A DNA stretch of 64,000 nucleotides, taken from assembly GCA_012845835.1 (NCBI GenBank), contig JABAKD010000011.1, forward strand, positions 1,892,001 through 1,956,000, written 5' to 3'. Below the pieces are notes generated by a model, which had not been told where the DNA came from, did no database searches, and worked only from the letters and a program-made list of their open reading frames with translations. The translations under genes were made by a program, and so were the position numbers. This document shows positions 43,066 to 58,000 of the stretch, in pieces. The stretch is from Undaria pinnatifida (taxonomy: Eukaryota > Sar > Phaeophyceae > Laminariales > Alariaceae). Position 1 is the stretch's first letter, and every line of letters begins with the position of its first letter.

Positions 43066-46000
43066 CCACTCGACCAGAAATGACCTGTATGTATGTACGT
43101 GGTCTGGTGACCACGGCGTCGCGACGGCGGTGTGGCGGGCGTGTGGCCCGAAGGCGTTGACAATTTTAGTCTGTTTGGCATCACTACAACAGCGGTAGAA
43201 GTGGCATGCAGTACGCGTGGTAGTGACGGCTGTAGGTAGACTATAACTATAACACGGGGCATCATACCATATATGGTATGACAGTGTTGGTGTTAGTGCG
43301 TAACACCCCCCCCGGGAAGAAGTGCTGAGCCGGTTTCCTCCGAAACCAGCGCGGCACGAATAAGAACGGTGGCGGCTTTGGGAGGATGCCGTCCAGATCT
43401 TTCCATAGACGTGTCGCTCGGCGTTTAGACTCTGCCGATCGTCGAGAAATCGGCATACGAAACTAGTCCGAGGGGGTGTGCTATACAACCGCCGTGACAT
43501 ACGGTACGAGTAGCAAGGGGTAGTGAACTGTTAAACGCTCACCACACCTGCCATGAAAGGCAACAGCATGCAGCACATGATGCGTGAGGGTGTTGGTGCT
43601 GCTGCCGCCGCTAATTGGCTGCGCATGCGCGGGCGCAACAGCAACAGCAGTGTTTGGTTTACCAGCTTTACCTAGAAACAATTGCGGCGAAAGGTCTTCG
43701 GCCTTCGACTTCGACCTTCGGAGTCTTTACGTTCGATTTATTCTCTGACGGTCTGCAATAATACAGAAACAGCCGGACGGTAGACTGATGTACACCATGT
43801 AGAACGAGTAGAGGTGCTCGGACTGTTCTAAAGACCTTAAATTCTTCTTACTGATAAGTTGCACGAGAACAGAATCTTTCTCTCGTAAGCTCGTGAGGGT
43901 ATTATATCTAGCGGCTCTCATCTGTATGTATGCAGATGCGCACTTTGTAGCCACTGCCCGGTCGATTCCTAATCTATTCCATGAACAGCAGCATCTCCGA
44001 CGTAAAAAGCATCAGTGTACGATTGCTCGCTTCTCAAAGAAGTCAGGAGACGGCACTTTCGGTCCTTGACAGACGGCAATTTTACAATAAGTTACCTTGA
44101 CTTACGCGAAACTACTAGGTTTTAATGTGGAACGCTCGGTTTGACACCCTTGACCCGCTGGGCGGTTTTACTGGACTGACCGTCTCCTGACATCTTTGCT
44201 CGCTCTAGCCGGGTTCTACGACCGCGATTCTACGACCGCTGGTCGAGATCTACGATGATTGGCCAAAGCCTCCAACCATACCCACAGACAGGATATGATG
44301 GCTAATTTGGAGACGCGTTATAGCTGAATGGTGCGTCCCTTCTTGGAGAAACCGACGTACTGGCCCACGCTAATTTTCTTACTTGAGAAACGATTTCATA
44401 TGTAAGAAAGTATGTGCTCCACACTGCATTCAGTATAACCGAATTTCTCACGTTTCCTGGAAATTGTGGGCTTATTTTCTGGTGCGCCTATTTTTTTTTA
44501 GGGTCGTTAGTGTATTGTTCGTGGCGTATATATCTGATACGCAATACCGGGTACGAAATTATAATATGCACCGTTAATGATTGAGTCACTTTTTTTCCGG
44601 CCTCAACCCACCTAACATACCAGTTACAGTATGGAGGTTCGAGAACGCGGTCAAGCTTACCGTTCACTTTGGTGGAAAGTGACTTACAGCTCTTTTTGAG
44701 GGCTCTTGAACGTACGGTTCTCTATAACTTGTAAAATCGATAAATAGTACGGTCGAGTCGCGCACCTTAACCCATTTTCAATGCCTAACATTATTCTATC
44801 ATATTCTAAATCCAAGTGTTTCGTCCCCATGTCGGGAGTGCGGTGCTAAACAGGGTTACCCCTTCATAACCGCACCCACATTTTTTGGAGGCACACTGCT
44901 TTTAGAATGTGTGTGTGTTTTTGCCCGTAGTGAAAGGGTCAGAAAATAGAAATTCGTTGTTTGCGTTTTTTAGTAAAATGCGTAAAACGAAAAGAGCAGT
45001 CTTACCTGCATAGCGGCAAAATGATGCAAGAGGAAGAAGGTGTTTCGTTGTACAATACCTGGGGGGCTGGGGGCAGTAAGAACACGCTGCGTTTCTTGCT
45101 GCTTTATATGATACGGTCGTATGTTGTGAGATTGTGAGATAGATCAGAACGAGAATGTGTTACGTTTATTGCTCTTGTGCTGTGAGATTGTGGATTGCGC
45201 CAGTAAAAAGTAGTTGCGTATGTTGCTGTTGCTGTGTAGAATTTCAGCTGTTTTTGTGGGATGTGTGAAGCTACGCCAGTAGGAATAATTGCAATGGCTA
45301 CTTCAAGTTACGCCCACGGACACGGTTTCCAACCTCGACAAGCCGCTCTCTTGGCGCATACAGCAGTCGAGGTCCGGCGTTGGTGCGGTACCCTCTAGTG
45401 CCCGGTTTGGTGCGGGGAATATCGCTTGTCACAAGCCCCCCCTGCGGAGTACCGCACTGTCTGTCCAGGATAATTCGGGGTTCTTTCTACCTTGGTGCGG
45501 GTATTTGTCATCGTGCAAGACACCGCACTGAGGAATCATGACCGTACTTAAATTTGCACCGCAGTAGTACTTACCAGGTAACGTCTCATACATGCGCTAC
45601 TTCGGGTGCGGGGCCAAACTGAAAATGACGTTTACGTTGTTGTCGTTGGTAAGCTGCATGCTGCCGCGTACCGCACGCGCCGTGGACGCCTCTCCGGTTT
45701 AGCTTCTGTGTCTCGTCAGGAAACAACAGTACATGTTTTTAGGACGGCACAGCAACTTTCGCGGCGGAACGAACGCCGTATACTGTTTGTTACCAGACAC
45801 ATTATGTTTTGCTCTTGTTCCATTGTTTCAGTAGGTGTTATGAATGCTTGTGAGTTGGCAAGATACTGTATTTTGGTAGAATATAAGAGTCTGTGACCAC
45901 ATAAATGTACCAGTATATCTCTCACGAGTAGGATGGAGAATCCCAACGAAAACCGGGTGTGCTGGCGTGTTTGTTCTTCATAGTAAAGTGTTGTTTCCTC

Positions 46001-49000
46001 CCATCGACATGCAGTATCCCCAGTGTCCGTGGTGCCGACGCCCCATCCTAAAGAGAGACAGGCTCTGTGGTTACGAACGACGAGACAGATATGATGGGAA
46101 CACTGTAGTTCCAAGGGGAGTCGCCGACCTATATCCTTAATGAGGACACACAACCCGTAATACGCGCGATCCGGAGTATCACCCACAGCTTGCAAATATG
46201 AGTTTCGACAAAATCTTCGATCTCACAGCTGGAGTGTATTTTTTTTTCCTACTCTAACTCTAAGTGTTTTGTGCCCATGTCGGGAGTGCGGTGCTAAGAG
46301 AGTTAATGACATATCACCCTGTCCGGACGCATTCTACGATAGAGGTATACCTTTTTTTGGCTTTTTTTGTGAATGACGGGTCGCCTTAACCCAAAAGTAG
46401 TCGGAAATAAGTAATTATGTTTGAACGATTCTCGTTGGGTACCTAGGCCATGGGATTTTTCGTCCGGTATATAGCAGTTTTGATTTTTTCCCCAAACCCG
46501 TTTTTTTGGGAGGAGTCTTGAGCTCCCAAATTGAAGAACCTCAGAGACAATGCGGGGCAACCTCTGTCGTAGCACGCGTCGTCGTTGGGTAGAAATAAAT
46601 GTTTAACGTGAAGACAACACACAGGCATAGCATACGAGGACCTCCCTACCAAAGACGCCAGAAGACTGGTCGTTTGGGACGCGCCAAGGCCTTTTTGGCC
46701 TTAAGATGGTAGGTTTAGTGTACTGGGGGGCGTCAGTCAAGGGGTCAAACCGCGGTCTTTTGGGGCCCATCAAGGCCTCGTATGGCCTTTGATATGCTAG
46801 TTTTAGAATAGAGAGCGGTCAATCATGGGGTCAAACAGCCGTCTTTTGGGATGCGTCAAGGCCTGTTTGTTCTTGGTATACCATTTTTAGAGTGAGGGGG
46901 CGGTCCGTCAATAGGTCCAACCGCGGTCTCCTCTGTGTTGTCTTTGTTTTCCATTGGATGGTTGAGTTTTCGTCTTGCCTCTTCTGGCCTTGCTATGCAA
47001 GTTTTGGTATATCAAAGATGGCGCTCAGTCAAGGAGTCATATCGCGGTTTCCAACGACGTAGCGTCTTTGCTGCTTACTTACTAGGAGGAAGGTTTTCGC
47101 CACGCTTCGCTTGGCCTCAATATACTAGTTGTAGTATAGGGAGCAGTCAGTTAAAGCGTCAATTTACGTTCGTGGTCGATATCAGTCTGTGCTTGCTATT
47201 GCAAGGGTAAGGTCTTGCTGCACCAGTCTTTTTAGATACCGGATACCGTACAGACAGCCTCGTTAGATCGAACTTTGATATATAGTATCGAACGTTTTGC
47301 CCTCCATCCCCACTGGGCTTTTGTGCTGATTCTGGTAAGTCGATACTGAAGGAATAGTTGCGACGGATTGGTATCAGCTATATCGAAAATCGTATACACC
47401 AGGTGCCTCGGAATATGGGTTTGATTTTTCGTTTTATCTGTATCGTGTCGAACTTGATTGTAAAAGATGTTCGACAACCATCGCCCCGCCGAATACATGT
47501 ACGCCATCGTTCGCGCCCATAACATTGTGCAATGTAGTACGGTATGATACTGGTGTACAATGTTCCCCTTCGGGATGGGGTTTAATTGATATCCCGGAGG
47601 CGTCGCAAGTCGAAAAGGGGGAACGCAGGCGTTCCAATATTAAGTATGAGCTTACTCGTATGTAAGAGTTCCCGTTTTTTTAGTGTTCGTTGTTTGCTCT
47701 TTGTACGGTGTCACGTACAAGCAATGCACCACTTGATGCTTGCTGGTTCCGTTAACGGCCATGAGACGCAGAAGCGTGAGAGGACAGCCCGACAGCTCAC
47801 ATGCTGCAATAAAAGTTGACAAAAGGGTTGCTGAATTTTGACGTTGCGAGTGAAAGTGCAGAAGCGATTGTGGCATCACATATGACATGTATGTATATAC
47901 CGGTTCCTCTTTAGTGCGGTAACCTTTAGTGCAGGGGGCCAGTTTAGTGCGGTGAAAATCGCTTGTCAATACCTCTTTGTACATAGTACGGGTACGCACT
48001 AGTGCGAGGTCCCAGTTTAGTGCTGGTATTGGCGTCTGGCAAGGTACCGCACTACTGAGGTACCACGACTATAGTTATCTCAGCGATTACGAGACGCTAA
48101 GACCCCCCCCCCCCCAACAATGCGTGTGCCTTAATAATTTATGTATAGGGGGGAAAAAATCATAGCTTTTTTCCGGGGGGTTCGGGTAGAAAATAATGTG
48201 CCGGTCGCCCCGGTGGTCTAGTGGTTTCCCTCGAGTGCGCCTATAGGGTTGGTTCTGGGTTCGAATCGAACGTCGGTCGGACTTTTGAGTTTATTTGCAA
48301 AAAATAAATAATGAAGAGGAATCAATTGCTGAGAGCGTCGATCAGCGTGGGCAAAAAGCGCCATTCGATGCGAATCGACAAGGGAAGAAACGGTGTTCTC
48401 GCGATAAAAATTAAGGAACGTACCGTAGTGGGGAGAGGAGGAGAGGAGCCTGCGTGGTGACCGTGAATCGGAGTTACATCTGAGGAGATTCTTATGAAGC
48501 GTCCTGCTGACTGCTGTTGACCCTTGTAAGCACCCATAGGAGTCACCGACCTATGCATGGTGTATTCTTCACGATTAATGTAGAACTTGCGCGGTTGGCG
48601 CATCACGCATCACGCAACCTGCCGAACTCAGTACCACCGTTAATTATTGGGTCGACCGAACTCACAGCAGAAGTATTTTATACGTACAATGAGCTCATAT
48701 ACGTGAGCTGTGAGCTCGACCGATTGAGTGGTCGATGCTCAGCTATGCAATCTAATTGATACGCCGACCGCGCGTTGTTTTGTTGTGTGTTGATTCCTTG
48801 TTAAGGATATACCTGGTACCTGGTAGCCAAGTATATAGCTGGCGTATTTGTAAATAAACGAACAAACGCGCAGGGCCAACTCACTCATATTGTATATTGC
48901 GAGTACCAACAACGCAGCTTGCAAAGATGAGTATTGACCTGAAATTCGTCAAACTCACGGCTGACTTCCTTGAAAATTAGTTATAAAATAGAGGGCGTGA

Positions 49001-52000
49001 TGGCGTGGGTGAGGATGTCTTTTTTTTTCTTTTCTTTTTCATCCCATGTATTGTCCTCGCACTGCTCTCGCGCTCCCTCCCAGTAGTAACTCAGATCCGG
49101 GGTCACATAGCGGGCCCTTCTCCCCCCTCCCCACTACGGTACGTGCCTTCATGTTTATCGCGAGAATATTCAGCATTTTCTTCCCCCGTCGACTCGCGTC
49201 GAATTGTGCCTGCCCACGCTGCTAGGCGCTCTCAACAGCCGATCTTTAGAACCTGGTATGCTTTTTTTGCAAATATATTCGAAATTTCACCACGGTGGGA
49301 ATCTAACTCAAGGACCAACGCTAATACATAGTATTCGAGGGTAACCACTGGACCACCGGGGCGACCGACCAGCAGGATGTCTGCTGGCTTCATTAAGTAT
49401 CTTAGCACTGAAGACACATACTACGTCTCCAAATATACTTTCGACTTAACGCAACTTCGAGAACATGGTTGATAGTCCGCACTGACTACTTATTCCGTCT
49501 TCGTTCCGAGAATTTTTTCAGGCGGTTGGGGTCAATGGTTAGGATTTGACTCTTTCAGCACTGCAACAAGGATGCATCTCGCGTCTATGAGACCTAGATA
49601 GAGCAATTCGATGCGAGTCGACGAGGGAAGCCATGGCTGAAGCCTTCTCCCGACAAAAATGAAAGCATGCACCGTAGTGGGGAGGGGGGAGAAGAGCCTG
49701 CTTTTGTGACCCTGGTTCTGAGTTGCGTCTAGGGAGGGAGGGAGATGGGATGAGCAATAAAGAAGAAAAGAAGGAATCAACCTGAACAGCGAGAGAAAAT
49801 TCCAACTGCCTCCCGTCTACGAAGAGCGTGCAGCAGCATCAGTATCATCATGCAGTGCGCGTGTCGCAGAGGTTCTTGCCTAGCGACTCGGACGCATCCC
49901 ATACGTTATCAGCCGGGGCTGCTTCGGACGGTCGATGCTGTGATCGTCAGTTTTGCTACCTGGTACCTGGTATACATTTGTTTGTATCATCATGCAGTGC
50001 GCGTGTCGCAGAGGTTCTTGCCTAGCGATTCGGACGCATTCCATACGTTATCAGCCGGGGCTGCTTCGGACGGTCGATGCTGTGATCGTCAGTTTTGCTA
50101 CCTGGTACCTGGTATACATTTGTTTGGTCTCAAGTCCCACAAGGGTCAGTAAGTGTTGCGCCAGTCTGTGCCCCAAACAAGGTGGAGCGATGGAGGCATC
50201 AGGTATATGTCGATCGCAAGCATTGAAGCTAAACAGTGAGCTCAACATTCTTCTTACAGTAGTAGTGATCCCTCTATGGCGCCAGTGTGTGCCGGCCGGA
50301 AATTCCGCGGCAACCGACGCTACTCCGCATGCTGCCACGACTGGCTATTTCCGTCTGCGCCAAGCGATTTCACAGGCACCATAGCGGGCAACCGGCACTA
50401 CCCAACCGGCGCTTTAGAGGGACCACTACTGCATTCTTAACTCCGAGAAATTTTTGAGGCAGCTGCGGGTTGGGTTGGGGTTTGACCCTTTCGGCACAGC
50501 AAAAACAATGCAACACGAATTCCAAGTACACATGTCCACACCTCGGACAAATCACGATCTAGATCATGTAGATCATACAGATCATATAGATATTATATAT
50601 CATACAGATAATACAGATAATATAGATCATATAAATCATTTAGATCACATAAATCATATATATGTATCTGTCGTCATGGTATGTTGTTCAGGATCTGTGT
50701 AGCACGGATCCAACCCAGGAAGTAAGTGATACCATCATAGATCATTCAGATGATACGGCTCTCGCCCAGTAACATGATCTGTAGCCCATGCAGATCGTAT
50801 ATTCCAAGGATCTTCTGCCCTGAAAGACACAGATTATGAACAGGGATCTGATGTATCAGATGCGTGTAAGCTTTCCAGTTTGTCCCCGAAACAAGCGTGC
50901 AGTTCTAAAGGGATTAAATCGTGTTAGAAAACAAATACTTGAAGATATACCGTAACCACGCCGGAATGTGCTTTTATCAGAGATCCACTATAGCCACTAC
51001 TGTGCTATGTCAAAACGCACCCCGGGTTGTGTTTTTATTAGAGATACAATATAACCACTGCAGCAGGACTGTAGTATACGTACAGCAGCAGACCGATGGT
51101 TTGGTTCGTACTTGCACTTCGACAGGCAAAGTAAATTCGTCTCCTCGAGGGGACGATTTTGAATCGGACGACGATCAATACAATCCAGCGTGGTTTTTCT
51201 TGACTCTAGAAAGCAAACAGCAGTGGATATAGGCGCTGATGCTCCATGAGATAGGGCTTCTCTGTCTCGGCGACAATATAAGCCCTAGAGTTCCTCATTC
51301 CGTGCACTTTCCGCAACGAGCTGGTGTTGAAGGGGAATGTTTGCCCATCCTGGCGTAGATCACTCATCGTCAAGTTGAAGAGTATCTATTCTGAAATGGC
51401 CGTTTCCCATACGAAACGCAGAAAAAAACTTCAGAACCACGATAGAAAGACCGCGCACGGAACAGCTGCTGTCTTTTTTTTTCTTCTTTGCCGGTTGAAA
51501 ATCCATCCTTCGTCCATGTATTTTTCACCACGCAAATTTTACTGCATAAGAGTCGCCCGTACAAAAATTCCTCATCGTGCGAGTACTCGTGCTGGACATG
51601 TACTGATGGGATTACCACTTCTTTTCGATTCTCCGTCCCAACGGGGAGAGAGCGAACCGTCCCAGGGGGGGCGCCTCCCCACACTCCGCTTCTCGAGCTG
51701 CGGACAAGGACATAATTTTTACCGCCACTAGGTACATCTTATTTGCCCACAAACAGTCAAAAGCTGGATGCTTGGATTTCGTTCTTGCGCCACTCCCCTA
51801 GGCACTTCCCGGAGGGGAACCTTGTATAGTATATAGCTAGTATATAGCCTTCACACGCCGGAGAGATGAGATCCCTATTCGTGGTCAATGACTTTCAGGG
51901 CAGGTAAATCCCCGGCCAATGTTATCTGCGTGACCTATAGACCATGCTACCGACTGAGGGCCGGATGATCTGAATGATCTGGCACGTGTTTCCTGGGTTA

Positions 52001-55000
52001 GATCTGTACTACACAGATCCTGCACAACATGCATACCATACTATTACGACAGATAAATAATCTTTAGGATCTATATGATCTAGATCGTGATCAGTCCGAG
52101 GTGTAGGCATACAGCAATGTGACCAACTGTTAGTGTCAGAAGCAAACACGCAGTGGACGGGAGGGCGGGCGGTAAAATTAACTGACGCTGTAACGCTTGT
52201 CTGATGTCTTCGAGGTGTCGAATTGGGTTGTACCGCTGACTGCTGCTGTAACAATCCCTTGTTGCGTTTGACGCCTTGGCTTGTTGTCTCGACCGCTGTC
52301 GGCAGCACGGCATGGTGGTGCACCATGCCACGCTGTTCCTTATGAGTCACATGATGGCTCAAATGCATGTGTTTGCTGTTGCCCGTGGTATACTTCGACC
52401 AACTAATATTATGCCAGGGGATGAGATATACCAGGTATATTCTTTCTTACTGGCCTTGCATGTGGTATGCTACGTACTGGCAGTTCGGCGTGGTCGTCCA
52501 CGACACCGCTGCTCCTTCATGAACCATACTGTGTTTTAGATATCGATACTTTTATTTTCCATACTCTTATCCTACGTAGGGTGTTTTCTTATCGACCTTT
52601 CATATGTTACGTATGTAGCGGCTCGGCATGGTAATAATCTGTGTTTTCATACCTACCTTGCATATGCTATGCACTGGCAGCTCGGCATGGTGGTGCACCA
52701 CACGACGCAGTTCCGGAAAACCTTGGAGGATTCTCTGCAGCAGGCGGTAGAGCTAGCGGACGATTTTTCCAGGTTGGCAGCGGGGCAGGGAGGGGAGCGC
52801 GCAGCGGAACCATGGGCGAAGGAAGCCGGAGAGCAGGCGTTTTTGCTTAAGGGGATGCTGGAGGAGAGCGTGGTGTCGCTGCGACGGTGAGTGAGGTGGC
52901 GGTGGTTGTAAGGGGGTGTGGGCAGAGGCGATTTGGTTGAATGGGATATTGGAGGAGAGCGTGGTGCCTCTGCGATGGTGAATGTGGTGGTGGCGGTGGG
53001 TTTTGAGGGGGTGGCGGTGGGGGTTGAGTCCCGTGGATCGAGATACTGTGGATAGGCAGGCAGGTTGGCGAATGCTGTTATTGTTGTTGTGGTTGTTGGT
53101 GTTGGTGTTGGTGTTGGTGTTGGTGTTGATGTTGTTGGTGTTGGTGTTGGTGTTGTCGATGTGGTTGTTGTTGTTGTTGGTGTTGGTGTTGGTGTTGTTG
53201 TTGTTGTTGACGTTGTTGTTGTTTTGCTTGTTGTTTGTTGTTGTTGTTGTTGCCGTCGTTTTCACCGTGGGCGCTAGGGGCTACGGTTGTATCCGATGCC
53301 ACTGGTGGTTTGAAGGATAACCTAAGGCATTTTTTTTGTTTTATTTTTTTTGTTTTACTTTTCTTGTTTTCTTGTTTCATCTCCCCTTGTGCAACACAAA
53401 ACAGAGCGACTTGGTTGGGAATAGGACGCACTACCCCCCCTCCTTCCCAAGCCTACCGTATGATGCGCAAGAGAGCACACCCCCCCTGTCGATATTTCAA
53501 GCTGGTTTTGTCGACAACAAGGATGGTGACAAACCGCCGAACGATGCGTTTGCGGAAATATCTCGATGAATCCTTTGCCAAAGCCGCCAATTCCGATGGT
53601 GTGCCCCCCTAAGTGTTGGAGGAAAATCGCTTCGAAAATTAGTCGCAGCATCGCGGGGAGTGTGATTGTTAGCTTGAGTTTTATACTGGGTAGGATGTCC
53701 GCTCCGCGGCGCTCCAGGAAAAGGGGTCGCAATACGATACGGAAAAGCGCCACTTCGAAGTAGGGAGACCCCGGTTTTACCCCTTGACTGACGGGCCTGG
53801 TACACTAAAATTAGTACCTGGTGTACTAAAGCCTTGATGGGCCCAAAAATACCAGCCCTACAGTAACACTAGTATATCAAGCAAGCCCCAAAGAGAGCAA
53901 AAGAGGCCTTGACGCGGCATCACGGTTTGGGAAGCGTACGCGGCAGTGAGGTCAGCTTGTATTACGCGTGATGATGACCCCACATAATACGCGAGTTTCT
54001 GGTTGATCCGGCGCCAAAAAACAAGGACCCCTTTTGAGATGGCTGAAGCCTTTTTTTTCTCATTAGAGTGTTTGCGAAAGTACGTTTTTAGAAATTTACT
54101 TTTCCAAAAATTGTCCCGAAGGCAATATTTGCGGTAATTTTTTGAAAAAAAGGCAAAAATGTACTTTGTCGAAGGTAGGTTTTGATCAAAAGTTACGGTA
54201 AATTTTGTCTCTCTGTTTCATTGGCCTACAATACACCGAGCATTTGTCCGAGGCAAAACGCCTCTGCAAGGGTCTATAGCGCCCCAACCACGGGACAAAC
54301 AGGACAAGCACCGCTGTTTGCACAGCAGCAGTACAAGCAACGAACGCACGGAGGATGGAGAGGGTAGTACCCTGAGCACGACGCACAGGCGTAACATCAG
54401 AGATATGCAGCAGGCCGGTGATGAACCGTCTGTTGCTGCCCTCTGCGTCCGTGACCAAGGGTTCAGCGCTTGCTGCAAGCTGTGGTGAACTTCTCGCAGC
54501 TGGCGGAGTCGAACGCACGCACGCGGAGAGGAGCCTCAACGCAGAGAGCGACACCACGCGCCTTGATTGCGGCTATCGTGTGCCGCATCTGGCAAGATAG
54601 GACTCGTATCGGTCCATCTGTGCGACAGCAGCCACCGCGCTTCTCCAACATCACCGCGACTGAAGCGTGGCATGACTTTTGGTTTAGGGCAGAGGAGCGG
54701 AAACTCCTCTGCCCTAAACCGCTGCGTTCACTGCGGATTCTTCGCAGGGTGGTGCTTCGCAATAACAGGTCCACGTTCCATGGGGAAACTGCGCTTCGCC
54801 TTCCCTTCCGTCGCATGAGGAAGGCGTTGCTCTGCTTGTAGCACGTGTAATGAGGTAGTCCCTGCTCACAAGGTGTTTTTACGCGCGAGACAGACCGCCA
54901 TACCTCTAATTTGTAGTCTGTTGGGTGCTTGCATGTACCGTGTTCCAGGTACTGCTGCACCTGAAACGAGAGGCTCGAGACTGGAGTACAGTACGTACAA

Positions 55001-58000
55001 CGACTACTCGTATCGTATAGTACTATAGAGCAGTAACTCGCACTGCTGCTGCTGTACTCGTACGTATATTACAATCGCGCACATCCCCGTTTCCCTTCTA
55101 AATTTCGGAGGCGTCGCCTGCAGGATTTTGTTTACCGCTAGCGCAAACACACCAAAAACTCGGTGGGAAGGCAATTTACTTTTTTTAGCGGAAGGCAAGT
55201 AAATTTTTAGAAACGTATTTTCGCAAACACTCTATTTGTGTATTTTTTTGTTTTTCTAATAATCGCTTTTGCTCTCCAGCTCAACTCGTAAAAGCTTTCG
55301 CCCTCAGCAGCGACCTTGTGAACAAGACACAAGGTCATGGTTACAGGCCATTAAACAGTTGTGTTTCGGCCGCCAATCTGATGAAATTCTCAAAACTTTT
55401 AGCCATCGCACACAAGTTGACGACGGTTTTAATTTCTAAACGTCCTCTCCAGCGAGTTCCTAGGGACACTCTAACTGTCTAACTGTACTATATTTTCGTC
55501 GTAACTCGATTTCCCTTAATTCTGGCCCGTGGTCACAAAGAAACCCTTCCCCTAATACCCCTCAGGACTACGTCCATAGGTTCGCAGAATACGCTATTGG
55601 CCCGCGGACATTAAATAATAACTTGCAGCAGTATAGGGTCCTCTATAGTGCCGGTTGAGTAGTACCGGTTGCCCGCTATAGTGCCTGTGAAATCGCTTGG
55701 CACAGATGGGAACAACCAATATTGGCAGCATGCGGAGTCGTGCCGGTTGCCTCTATGGTGCAGTTGTTTCCGGCTGGCTCACACCGGCATTATAGAGGAG
55801 CTGCTATTGAGGGGCCACCACTGTGACAGGAACGTTAAACTCAGTTGTTCGGGGAGGCTAAGACGTTAGGGTAGAGTAATCGTGCTCAGCGAGGAGCGCT
55901 ACGCGGAATCCTAATGTATGGCTTGTCCTCAAGGTTGCATGAATTTTGGGTCACAATAACGTTTCAAGCCTTACCGTATCACACGCAAGGTAGCACACAC
56001 ACCCCCTGGGATGAATTTTGAAAATTCCAAATTGATTTTTTCCCACACAAGGGGGCACACACAAGGAAAATGGTGGTCTTGACATATGGCTACGATAAAG
56101 GTGCACTGGGTTTTTCCCTGCAGGGTTCTTGACTCGAGGAGCTCTGTATGTGTCCGACAAAAACACTAGTTCTGAGTAAACCGAAAGCGCGACCCTATGG
56201 CCTAGGTATACCAGTAAATATTCACCTTGCAAGGCTTCCGGCGATTTTGGGTTAATAGGTTAAGGAGCCCCTTCGTTCAGAAAATAGTTTTAGCCAAAAA
56301 GAGGTATACCATATGCCTCTATCGTAGCGCGCGTCCCAAGGTTAGAAATATATCGTCGGGATTTTTCCGTGGACGCCTCACTCTGGGTGTCCACTGTCCA
56401 CGTTCTCGAGAACGTGAGCATTGAAATTTGTTTGAGGAGGAGCGTTATCTTGCGGGTTGCACGGTACCATGGATTGTTGGTGGGCCCGCACTGTATGGGA
56501 AGGTGGCAGGCGCTGGAGGTGGCACGCGGATATCCCACGCACGCGCCAGCAACGAACGAGTCCAGCGATGGGTTTGCAGCTGGCTAGACCTGTATGCTGG
56601 CTGACTATGGACTTTACGGCTAGATATTAGTTGGGAGGCGAAGCTAGCCGACTCGCTGGCTTTTGAAGCTGGCTAAAGTCAGCGAGCGGTGGCGAATGTA
56701 GCCAACTACCTGATTTTAGTCGGCTGCAGTCAGGCGAGCGCCACCAACGAACTGATTTTAGTCGGATAAAGTCAGGCGAGAGCGGTGGCGAAGCTAGCCA
56801 ACTACCTGACTGTAGTCGGGTTAAGTCAGGCGAGAGGGGTGACGAAGCCAGCCGACTAGCTGATTTAGTCGACTAAAGAGAGGCGAGAGGGTTGGCGAAG
56901 CTAGCCAGCTCACTGATAGCGAGCGCAGCCAACTGGCTGACTAAAGTCGACTAGAGTTAGGCGAGAGCGTTGGTAATGCCAGCCAACTAATTGACTTTAG
57001 CCAGCTTGAGTCAGGTGAGAGCGGTGGTGAAGCTATTTAATAGCCGACTAACTGACTTCCTATAGTTGGCTAAAATCGGGCGAGATGTGGCGAAGCGACC
57101 CAACTAACTGCCTAAAGCGGTGGCGAATTTACATCCATCTGACTGACTAAAGTCACGCAAGGGCGTTGGTGAAGCGACCCAACTAACTGATTTTTTGTTT
57201 AGTGGACTAAGGTCGCGCGGAAGCGGTGGTGAAGGCAGCTAACCGACTTACTTCACGAGTAGACGGGTAAAGTCCGGCAAGCGGTGACTAAAGTCAGGCG
57301 AGAGCGGTGGCAAAACCAGCGAACTATAACTGGCTCTAGGTGGCTACGTGAAGTCAGGCGAGCGGTGGAGAAGCTAGCAACCTAACTGACTTTCGTCGGC
57401 TAAAGTCAGGCGAACGGTGTCGAAGCTAGCAACTAACGGACTTTAGTTGGCTAAAATAAGGCCTCGGGCGAGCGATGGCGAAGCTAGCCACCTGTCTGAC
57501 TTTAGTCGACTAAACCAAGCGAGCGGTGGCGAGCCCAGCCTATTAGCTGAGTCTAGTCGGCTAATGTCACGCGCGTACGGTGGCGAAGCAACCCAACTAA
57601 CTGAGCTTACAGTAGTTGTCTGAAGTTAGGTAAGTCGATTGAATCCGGGCAAACGGTGTGCGAAGCCACACCACAAATCAAACATCAATCAAACCACGTT
57701 GTCGATAGCATGTTTGCGATTTCCAACCTCTGTTGGGTTGGAGGAAGAAACGATTTTTTTTGTTGAAACCGACGAATGTCATAGTCCAAGGCCAACCAAA
57801 CAACCGACGAAAAAATTAGGTTGGAAAAAATTACTTACCATTATAAATATATTTATGATCATTTTTCTGGGAGGGAATTCGGTCAGGAGTTTGTTTTCGT
57901 CTCGGCCTCAGTATGCGATTCTCGGAACTGGAATTCTCGGTCAAATATCTTCGTTCGAGCGCCGTCTTCGGGGGGCGGCTCTAAGTAGCTGGAGTTCGAA

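Noticed and set aside
53065-53277. Val/Gly-repeat protein
   Set aside because: A direct translation of the (GTT)n microsatellite.
54681-54700. Telomere-type TTTAGGG signal
   Set aside because: A single TTTAGGG within a hairpin arm, not a telomeric array.
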